DNA of 11,674 nt. Source: Thermoleophilia bacterium. Its GTDB lineage: Bacteria; Actinomycetota; Thermoleophilia; Gaiellales; Gaiellaceae. The notes under the pieces were generated by a model. That model was given only the letters and a program-made list of their open reading frames with translations. It was not told the DNA's origin and searched no databases. The first letter of the stretch is position 1, and each line of letters begins with the position of its first letter. The position numbers and the translations under genes are program-made. The stretch spans positions 1 through 11,674 of the forward strand of contig JACVRM010000058.1 in assembly GCA_014534415.1 (NCBI GenBank), in the 5' to 3' direction. Shown here piece after piece: positions 6,479 through 11,674 of the stretch.

Positions 6479-6510
6479 ACGTAGCGTTCGGCGCGTGATC
6501 CGCGCTACGT
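6479..6510. promoter_or_regulatory. 8-bp inverted repeat around the RuBisCO-like gene start
   Basis: ACGTAGCG (6479-6486) and CGCTACGT (6503-6510) are perfect inverted repeats with a 16-nt spacer that contains the GTG start at 6495. The left arm overlaps a TAGCGT candidate -10 box (6482-6487), 7 nt before the GTG. This could be a repressor operator in the divergent gap or an RNA hairpin hiding the start. Confidence 0.4.
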
Positions 6511-7502
6511 ACGAGCTCGAGCCGCCCGACGCGGCACGGACGCTGGCGATCCTGGAGTCGACCGGTGTTCCGAACGGGCCGGCGTTCGTCCAGCCGGACG
6601 TGGTGGCAGCCGGCGATGGGCGCGCCGTGCTCGATTTCCCGCCTGGAAACTGGGGTGCGGACGTCACGCTGCTCGTGTCGTCGTTGCTGGCGGGCGAGTG
6701 GGCCGACCTGGCCGTGTTCGACCGCTGCCGCCTCGTCGGCGTCGAGTGGCCGCCGGGCACGTTCGCCGGGCCCGCCTTCGAGGCTCCCGACCGGGTGCTC
6801 GTGGGCGCGATCGTCAAGCCGTCGCTCGGGTTACGCCCTGACGAGGTCGCCGAGACCGTTGCGGCCGTGGCCCGGGGCGGCGCCGACATCGTCAAAGACG
6901 ACGAGCTGCTCGGCGACCCGGACTGGTGCCGGCTCGAGGAGCGCGTCAGCGCCGTGGCGGCGGTCGTCCCGCCCGGCGTGGTCTACACCGCGAACGTGAC
7001 CGGGCCGGCCGACTCGCTCGTCGAGCGGGCGCGGCGCGCCGTCGAGCTCGGTGCGGGCGCGGTCATGGTGAACGCGTTCGCGCAGGGTCTCGACTCGGTC
7101 CGGCTGTTGCGAGCAGCCGAGCTCGGCGTGCCGCTCTTCGTGCACCGCGTCGGCGCGGCGCTGTGGGTGCGCGGCGAGCGGCTCGGCGTCGCGGCCGCGG
7201 TCATCGCGGAGTTCACGAGGCTCTGCGGGGCGGACTACGTGCAAGTCGGCTCCTTCACGAGCAAGGTCGCCGACGGGCCGGACGAGGTGCGCGCGCAGAT
7301 CGAGGCATGCCACCGGCCGCTCCCCGGCGTGCGGAGCGCCACGGCCGTCCTCGGGGGCGGCGTCGGCCCGGACAACGCGGCGGAGCAGATCGTGCACGCG
7401 GGGACGCGACGCGGCGTGATGGTGTTGCTCGGCTCGGCGGCGTACGCTCACCCGGGCGGTATCGAGGAAGCCGTGCGCGCCACCGTCGAGGCGATCCGGT
7501 GA
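6495..7502 (+). CDS. RuBisCO-like protein (form IV type), probable sulfur-salvage enzyme
   Basis: The product has 335 residues and belongs to the RuBisCO large-subunit superfamily but is not a CO2-fixing enzyme. Conserved positions are the catalytic-base Lys108 in IVKPSLGL and the metal/carbamate motif KDDE (Lys134, Asp136, Glu137; compare 201, 203, 204 of RuBisCO). Also present are His217-Arg218 (compare 294-295) and Lys257 in SFTSK at the loop-6 position. Lost features are the second Lys of KPKxG (Ser110 here), the SGG motif (LGGG at 286-289) and the GGG phosphate loop (GSA at 313-315). The N-terminal domain is short. Its GTGA overlap with mtnA implies a methylthioribulose-1-phosphate-derived substrate: either the diketo enolase step (MtnW) or the isomerase of the isoprenoid-type shunt. 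MtnW proteins I know have HP, not HR, at 217-218. Confidence 0.88.
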   Translation: MIRATYELEPPDAARTLAILESTGVPNGPAFVQPDVVAAGDGRAVLDFPPGNWGADVTLLVSSLLAGEWADLAVFDRCRLVGVEWPPGTFAGPAFEAPDRVLVGAIVKPSLGLRPDEVAETVAAVARGGADIVKDDELLGDPDWCRLEERVSAVAAVVPPGVVYTANVTGPADSLVERARRAVELGAGAVMVNAFAQGLDSVRLLRAAELGVPLFVHRVGAALWVRGERLGVAAAVIAEFTRLCGADYVQVGSFTSKVADGPDEVRAQIEACHRPLPGVRSATAVLGGGVGPDNAAEQIVHAGTRRGVMVLLGSAAYAHPGGIEEAVRATVEAIR

Positions 7503-8464
7503 GCGATCCGATCCCGCCGACCATCGAGTGGCAAGACGGCTCCGTCCGGCTGATCGACCAGCGACGCTTGCCGGACGAGCTCGCGATTCTCGAATGCCGC
7601 AGCGTCGGCGAGCTCTGCGAGGCGATTCGCACGATGGCCGTCCGCGGCGCGCCGGCACTGGGGGCGGCCGGCGCGATGGGAGTCGCGCTCGCCTCGGTGA
7701 CCGGTGAGCCCGTCGAGGACGCAGCGCGCCGGTTGAAGGCGACGCGCCCCACGGCAATCAACCTTGCGTGGGGGGTCGACCGCACGCTGGCCGCTTCGGA
7801 TCCCGTTGCCGAAGCACAGCGCATCGCCGCCGAGGATGTCGCCTGCAATCGGCAGCTCGGCGCGCACGGCGCCGAGCTCCTCCCGCACGGCTCACGCGTG
7901 CTGACGCACTGCAATGCGGGCTCGCTCGCGTGCGTCGGGTACGGCACCGCGCTCGGCGTCATTCGCGCGGCGCACGAGCAGGGCCGCGGTCCGAGCGTCT
8001 GGGTCGACGAGACGCGACCGGTGCTCCAGGGGGCGCGCCTGACGGCGTGGGAGCTGTCGCGCCTCGGCATCCCGTTCCGGCTGGTCGCCGACGCCATGGC
8101 AGCCGGGCTGATGGCGGCGGGCGAGGTCGACGCGATCGTCGTCGGCGCCGACCGGATCGCGGCGAACGGCGACGTGGCGAACAAGGTGGGGACGTACGGC
8201 TTGGCGGTGCTTGCGCAGCACCACAACATCCCGTTCTACGTCGCGGCGCCGGTCTCGACGCTCGATCGCGAGACGCCCACCGGCGACGACATCCCCGTCG
8301 AGCGGCGCGCCGCCGACGAGCTCGCCGAGCTCGCCGGCCGCAGGATCGCGCCAGCCGGCACCGAGGTCGAGAACCGAGCGTTCGACGTGACCCCCGCCGA
8401 GCTCGTCACCGCGTACGTAACCGAGGAGGGCGTCGTATCGCGGCCGGGGGATCTGCCGATCTAG
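7499..8464 (+). CDS. mtnA: S-methyl-5-thioribose-1-phosphate isomerase
   Basis: The product has 321 residues and converts methylthioribose-1-phosphate to methylthioribulose-1-phosphate in salvage of the methylthioadenosine left by polyamine synthesis and similar reactions. It has the eIF2B-like fold. Signature segments are VRGAPALGAAGAMGVALA, LTHCNAGSLACVGYGTALG (catalytic Cys), WVDETRPVLQGARLTAWEL and VVGADRIAANGDVANKVGTY (catalytic Asp of GADRIA). The C-terminus FDVTPAELVTAYVTEEG is typical. The GTG at 7499 overlaps the RuBisCO-like stop (GTGA), so the two are translationally coupled. A longer upstream extension in this frame is a shadow of the preceding gene. The stop shares a CTAG with the stop of the convergent nitroreductase gene. 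eIF2B-related ribose-1,5-bisphosphate isomerases are the main alternative, but the motifs favour MtnA. Confidence 0.94.
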   Translation: MSDPIPPTIEWQDGSVRLIDQRRLPDELAILECRSVGELCEAIRTMAVRGAPALGAAGAMGVALASVTGEPVEDAARRLKATRPTAINLAWGVDRTLAASDPVAEAQRIAAEDVACNRQLGAHGAELLPHGSRVLTHCNAGSLACVGYGTALGVIRAAHEQGRGPSVWVDETRPVLQGARLTAWELSRLGIPFRLVADAMAAGLMAAGEVDAIVVGADRIAANGDVANKVGTYGLAVLAQHHNIPFYVAAPVSTLDRETPTGDDIPVERRAADELAELAGRRIAPAGTEVENRAFDVTPAELVTAYVTEEGVVSRPGDLPI

Positions 8465-9765
8465 CGCGGGCCGATCGACACCATCAGCATCGGCGCCTCG
8501 TTCGTGCCGAGGAGGCGCGATACCTCGTCGTCGTAGAACGTCGAAGCGGCGGCTCCCCAGCCGCGCATGAATGCGCCGACCTGGAGGCGGCCGGCCCGGA
8601 TCCCCGCTTCGAGCTGCGCCCACCGGTAGCCGCGGTCGCCCAGCCGGGCCACCACGGCGTCCACGTCCGCGAGCTGGAAGACGTTGGCCGCCGCGGCGCG
8701 CGGATGCTCCTGCTCCATGGCAGCGAAGCCGACGGCCGCGCGGAGCTCCCGCTCGCCGACGGCGCGCAGCCGCGTCAGCTCCGCGTCGTAGACGCCGGAC
8801 TCGAGGCCTTCCACCGACGCGACCGTGACGAGCTGCCTGACGACCGGCGGCGCGTCGACGGGGATCGGCGCCTCGGACCAGGCCAGCAGCATGGCGAGTT
8901 CGCGGCGCGGAAGCGGGTCGGGCGCATACCGTCGGACCGACCCGCGCCGCCGAATCGCGCGCACGAGCTCGTCACGCGCGAGCGCCGGCTCGTCCTCGCC
9001 CTGGCCGGCCCGCCAGCCGCGCACCGCGTCCGCGTCGTCCAGCGACGACGCCGCATGGGCGCGTTCCGCGAGCGGAAACGACGGGCCGCTGGGAGCAAGT
9101 AACAGACTGTTACTTGCAATGTTCGCGCCCGGCGGCGCGGCCTCGCCGCCGAGCGCGACCAGCGCGAGCGCGTATTCGTGCACGCCGTCCACGCGAAGAA
9201 CTCGGTTTACGTCCTCGTCGATGAAAGCGACGCGCAGTTGGGGCCGCAGCCCGTCCGCCGCAGCGAGCGCGAGCACATTCGCGAGCAACGTGCCGGCGTC
9301 CCACCAGATGTGGCGGTATCCGCGTTCGCCGTACTTCCAGCCGGTGCGCGCAGGGATGCCCGTGAGAACCAGGATCGCGCCGGCGTCCGCCAAGCGAGGA
9401 TCCGCGGCGGCGGCGGCGAGCTGGCTCCGAACGTCGTCGGCGCGAACGCGGGCGAAGCTCCGGCCGAGCGCGTCGAACGACAGCAGCCCGACCGGCGTGG
9501 CCGCGTACGCCTCGACTGGATAGAGCGCTCCCGCACTCGAGTAGCCGCGAAACCAGATTGTTCCCCAGCCGGTCTCGCGCGAGCGGACGACGCCGGCACC
9601 GTCGCTGAGCACCGGGCCGGCGACGGACGTCTCGAGAGGCAGCCGGTCGGCGTCTCGGTAGTCCTTGAAGGGGTGCGGCCGCGTCGCCTGATCGAGCACC
9701 GAGACCTCGTCGGTGCCCCCGGCGGGCGCGTTCGTCGCGGCGTGGTACGCGAGTGCTGCGCTCAC
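8461..9765 (-). CDS. Two-domain SagB/ThcOx-type nitroreductase-fold dehydrogenase
   Basis: The product has 434 residues with two nitroreductase-like halves, presumably binding FMN. The first half (about 20-215) starts SVLDQATRPHPFKDY and carries the SagB/ThcOx hallmark YSSAGALYPVEAY (75-87), followed by WKYGERGYRHIWWDAGTLLAN. The second half (about 265-434) opens with RRRGSVRRYAPDPLPRRELA, contains GYRWAQLEAG near the C-terminus and ends AAASTFYDDEVSRLLG. SagB-type enzymes oxidise azolines in peptide natural products, but many relatives are stand-alone oxidoreductases of unknown substrate. The GTG start at 9765 overlaps the mutase stop (GTGA), so it is in the mutase operon. The frame also stays open far upstream, which is a GC artefact. 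Residues 217-224, between the halves, are encoded by a 23-bp palindrome with rare codons (AGT, TTA, CTT). Confidence 0.85.
   Translation of the reverse strand: MSAALAYHAATNAPAGGTDEVSVLDQATRPHPFKDYRDADRLPLETSVAGPVLSDGAGVVRSRETGWGTIWFRGYSSAGALYPVEAYAATPVGLLSFDALGRSFARVRADDVRSQLAAAAADPRLADAGAILVLTGIPARTGWKYGERGYRHIWWDAGTLLANVLALAAADGLRPQLRVAFIDEDVNRVLRVDGVHEYALALVALGGEAAPPGANIASNSLLLAPSGPSFPLAERAHAASSLDDADAVRGWRAGQGEDEPALARDELVRAIRRRGSVRRYAPDPLPRRELAMLLAWSEAPIPVDAPPVVRQLVTVASVEGLESGVYDAELTRLRAVGERELRAAVGFAAMEQEHPRAAAANVFQLADVDAVVARLGDRGYRWAQLEAGIRAGRLQVGAFMRGWGAAASTFYDDEVSRLLGTNEAPMLMVSIGPR
9095..9117. repeat. Perfect 23-bp palindrome inside the nitroreductase gene
   Basis: GCAAGTAACAG-A-CTGTTACTTGC has 11-bp arms and a single centre base. 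It is AT-rich (13 of 23) in a roughly 70% GC setting. In the coding strand it gives ASNSLLLA and includes a TTA Leu codon. It falls at the junction between the two nitroreductase halves. Confidence 0.85.
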
Positions 9766-11345
9766 GCGGCGCGCTGCGCGTCGTACGTGCCGAACACGTC
9801 GCGCAGCGCGTTGCAGATCTCGCCGATCGTGCAGCGGGCGCGCAGCGCCTCGCGCATCGACGGAAGCAGGTTGCCCTCGCCGCGCGCCGTACGCGCGACC
9901 TCGTCGAGCGTCGCCGACGCGGCACGAGCGTCGCGCTCGGTTCGCACGCGCGCCGTCCGCTCCAGCTGGCGCCGTTCGGCGTCGGGGTCGAGCCGGTAGA
10001 GCTCGATCGGCTCGCTCTCGGCCTCGGCGTAGCGGTTGACGCCGACGACGACGCGCTCTCCGGACTCCACCTGCTGCGAGTACCGAAAGGCCGCATCCTC
10101 GATCTCGCGCTGGACGAACCCCTGCTCGATCGCCGCGACCGCGCCGCCGAGCTCGTCGATGCGCTCGATCAGCTCCCGCGCGCGCGCCTCGAGCTCGTCG
10201 GTCAGCGCCTCGACGAAGTACGAGCCTCCGAGCGGATCGGCGGTGTCGGTGCCGCCCGCCTCGTGCGCCAGGATCTGCTGCGTCCGCAGCGCGATGCGCG
10301 CCGAACGCTCCGTCGGCAGCGCGAGCGCCTCGTCGAACGAGTTCGTGTGGATCGACTGCGCCCCACCGCACACCGCCGAGAGCGCCTGGACGGCCACGCG
10401 CACCACGTTGCTCTCGGGCTGCTGCGCGGTCAGCGTCGAGCCGCCGGTCTGCGCGTGGAAGCGGAGCGCCTGCGCCTTGGGGTTCGTCACACCGAAGCGA
10501 TCGCGCATGACCGAGGCCCAGAGCCGCCGCGCGGCGCGGAACTTCGCCACCTCCTGGAAGAAGTGGTTGTGCGCGTTGAAGAAGAACGAGAGGCGCGCGC
10601 CGAACTCGTCCGGCGACAGGCCCGCCTTCACGGCGGCATGGCAGTAGGCGATCCCGTTCGCGATCGTGAAGGCGAGCTCCTGGACGGCGGTCGAGCCCGC
10701 CTCCCGGATGTGGTACCCGGAGACCGAGATGGTGTTCCAGCGCGGCAGCCCATCGCGGCAGTACGCGAAGAGGTCGGTCGTGATCCGCATCGAGGGTCGC
10801 GGCGGAAAGATGTAGTTCCCGCGCGCGCAGTACTCCTTGAGAATGTCGTTCTGCACAGTGCCGCGCAGCTCCGCGCCGCCGATGCCCTGCTCCTCGGCGA
10901 CGAGCTCGTAGAGCAGGAGGAGGAGCGCCGCCGGGGCGTTGATGGTCATCGACGTCGAGACGTCGTCGAGCGGGATGCCGCCGAAGAGCACCTCCATGTC
11001 GGCGAGGGAGTCGATCGCGACACCCGTGCGGCCCACCTCGCCGAGCGCGCGCGGGTCGTCGGAGTCGTAGCCGAGCTGCGTGGGCAGGTCGAACGCGACC
11101 GACAGCCCGGTCTGACCGCGCTCGAGCAGGTAGCGGAACCGCTGATTCGTCTCTTCCGCGGAGCCGAAGCCGGCGTACTGGCGGATCGTCCACGGCCGCC
11201 CGCGGTACATGTCGCGGTGCGGGCCGCGCGTGAAGGGGAATTCGCCGGGCTCTTCGCGCGCCAGCCCGGCGACGTCCTCCTCCGTGTAGACCGGCTTGAT
11301 CTCGATGCCCGAGTCGGTCTCGCGCCGGTCCTCGGTGGCCGCCAC
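9762..11345 (-). CDS. Methylmalonyl-CoA mutase-type catalytic subunit (alpha, without B12 domain)
   Basis: The product is 527 residues, forming the TIM-barrel substrate domain of an adenosylcobalamin acyl-CoA mutase. The cobalamin-binding domain (DxHxxG) is absent and must come from a separate small subunit, not seen here. Key residues align with the Propionibacterium enzyme: Arg50 (RPW; R82 there), Tyr57 (TIRQYAGF; Y89), Arg175 (ARGNYIFPP; R207) and His212 (SGYHIREAG; H244). The Arg-to-His spacing of 37 is the same. Having both Tyr and Arg favours methylmalonyl-CoA over isobutyryl-CoA, where Phe and Gln are expected. Other motifs are TQLGYDSD, GTVQNDILKEY, LRFHAQTGGSTLTAQQP and SIHTNSFDEALALPTE. 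The start is GTG, 6 nt after a TACGAT box. The nitroreductase gene overlaps its stop. The reaction would interconvert methylmalonyl- and succinyl-CoA in propionate or branched-chain metabolism. Confidence 0.93.
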   Translation of the reverse strand: MAATEDRRETDSGIEIKPVYTEEDVAGLAREEPGEFPFTRGPHRDMYRGRPWTIRQYAGFGSAEETNQRFRYLLERGQTGLSVAFDLPTQLGYDSDDPRALGEVGRTGVAIDSLADMEVLFGGIPLDDVSTSMTINAPAALLLLLYELVAEEQGIGGAELRGTVQNDILKEYCARGNYIFPPRPSMRITTDLFAYCRDGLPRWNTISVSGYHIREAGSTAVQELAFTIANGIAYCHAAVKAGLSPDEFGARLSFFFNAHNHFFQEVAKFRAARRLWASVMRDRFGVTNPKAQALRFHAQTGGSTLTAQQPESNVVRVAVQALSAVCGGAQSIHTNSFDEALALPTERSARIALRTQQILAHEAGGTDTADPLGGSYFVEALTDELEARARELIERIDELGGAVAAIEQGFVQREIEDAAFRYSQQVESGERVVVGVNRYAEAESEPIELYRLDPDAERRQLERTARVRTERDARAASATLDEVARTARGEGNLLPSMREALRARCTIGEICNALRDVFGTYDAQRAA

Positions 11346-11351
11346 GCCCCA

Positions 11352-11357
11352 ATCGTA
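11352..11357 (-). promoter_or_regulatory. -10 box of the mutase operon, leaderless arrangement
   Basis: TACGAT (minus 11357-11352) lies exactly 6 nt before the GTG at 11345. TGGACG, 19 bp upstream, is a weak -35 candidate. Only GGGG, too close to the GTG, could act as a Shine-Dalgarno, so the mRNA is probably leaderless. Confidence 0.5.
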
Positions 11358-11386
11358 TGCGCGGGCGGCTGCCGCGCGTCCAGGCG

Positions 11387-11644
11387 CTAATGGTTGCGGA
11401 GCGCCCCGATCAGCTCCTTCTTGTTCATCTTCGAGCGGCCCTCGATGCCGACGTCGCGCGCCTTCTTCTCGAGGTCTTCCTTCGACCAGTCCTCGTACTT
11501 CGCGGACTTGCCGCCCTTCTTGGACGCGCTCTTCCCCACGTTGGCGATGCGCGCCGCCTTCTCCTTGCTCGCTCCCTGCTCCCGCAACGCCTCGTACTTG
11601 CGGTCGTCCTTGACGCTCGACCCGTGGCTCTTACCCTTCGGCAT
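11387..11644 (-). CDS. Small basic protein with Rho_N/SAP-like C-terminus
   Basis: The product is an 85-residue, Lys-rich, soluble protein. The N-terminal half starts MPKGKSHGSSVKDDRKYEAL, then SKEKAARIANVGKSASKKGG; this matches small proteins often labelled plasmid stabilisation protein or DUF7218. The C-terminal 35 residues (KYEDWSKEDLEKKARDVGIE then GRSKMNKKELIGALR) form a helix-turn-helix like the Rho N-terminal/SAP nucleic-acid-binding motif, with the pattern WSKxDLxxxAxxxGI...SKxxKxELIxAL. DNA or RNA binding is therefore likely, but no process is established. The ATG is backed by GAAAGGAG 5 nt upstream. It ends 41 bp before the mutase start, and the mutase seems to have its own promoter. 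The plasmid-stabilisation label has no support from this chromosome-like context. Confidence 0.88.
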   Translation of the reverse strand: MPKGKSHGSSVKDDRKYEALREQGASKEKAARIANVGKSASKKGGKSAKYEDWSKEDLEKKARDVGIEGRSKMNKKELIGALRNH

Positions 11645-11649
11645 GCCGT

Positions 11650-11656
11650 CTCCTTT
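11650..11656 (-). promoter_or_regulatory. Ribosome binding site of the small basic gene
   Basis: AAAGGAG (minus 11656-11650), 5 nt before the ATG, is a strong Shine-Dalgarno. It contrasts with the SD-less starts of tldD, the TPR-like gene, the RuBisCO-like gene and the mutase. Confidence 0.7.
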
Positions 11657-11674
11657 CGTCGCCGTCGTGGTTCC

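Noticed and set aside
6495..7502. True RuBisCO for CO2 fixation
   Set aside because: Phosphate-binding positions are replaced, the length is about 130 residues short of a real large subunit, and the neighbour is mtnA, not phosphoribulokinase.
2076..9765. A RiPP cluster combining TldD/TldE with the SagB-type enzyme
   Set aside because: The genes are about 3.5 kb or more apart on opposite strands, separated by secG, glycosyltransferase and mtnA units. There is no YcaO or precursor peptide gene.
8461..11352. A single 963-codon minus frame suggesting a mutase-nitroreductase fusion
   Set aside because: Only the last 434 codons look like protein (SagB-type). The upstream part is the wrong frame of the mutase gene, rich in Arg and Ala without motifs. 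The GTGA junction shows two separate genes.

Overview
This is a very GC-rich window with short intergenic gaps, many GTG starts, GTGA/TGATG gene junctions and a Gram-positive-type LexA box (CGAAC-N4-GTTCG). Together these point to an actinomycete-type chromosome. A Thermoleophilia/Gaiellales-like lineage is my guess from the gene mix and is not proven by the sequence. Nothing looks like a phage, plasmid or insertion sequence; it reads as a core or housekeeping region made of several small transcription units.

Left part (1-1963). The window opens inside a NarL-type sensor histidine kinase, exactly at its phospho-acceptor His. A block read on the minus strand follows, given here in transcription order. 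tRNA-Leu(GAG) has its own TACAAT promoter and a hairpin behind it. Next is lexA with a perfect SOS box, then a 66-codon zinc-ribbon gene joined to lexA by TGATG. Last is RNase P RNA (rnpB), whose apparent promoter lies inside the final codons of the zinc-ribbon gene, followed by a hairpin/U-tract terminator.

Middle part (2064-6465). tldD and tldE/pmbA (plus strand) form a two-subunit TldD/TldE metalloprotease operon, with a 25-codon ORF bridging the two genes. secG (minus) and a small TPR-like gene (plus) diverge from a 52-bp gap. The small gene converges on a GT4 glycosyltransferase (minus), and both of their stop codons lie within one 27-bp perfect hairpin.

Right part (6479-11674). A RuBisCO-like protein gene overlaps mtnA (GTGA), giving a methylthioribose-1-phosphate/methionine-salvage type pair. 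mtnA converges, with a 4-bp CTAG overlap, on a minus-strand operon. That operon holds an adenosylcobalamin-dependent acyl-CoA mutase catalytic subunit (its active-site residues fit methylmalonyl-CoA) and a downstream two-domain SagB/ThcOx-type nitroreductase. The last gene encodes a small basic protein with a Rho_N/SAP-like C-terminus.

The most notable non-genic signals are: (i) a TANNNT box exactly 6-7 nt before the start codon of four different transcription units, suggesting leaderless mRNAs; (ii) a perfect 23-bp AT-rich palindrome with a rare TTA codon inside the nitroreductase gene; (iii) nesting of the rnpB promoter and 5' end in an SOS-linked zinc-ribbon ORF; and (iv) an 8-bp inverted repeat bracketing the start of the RuBisCO-like gene.
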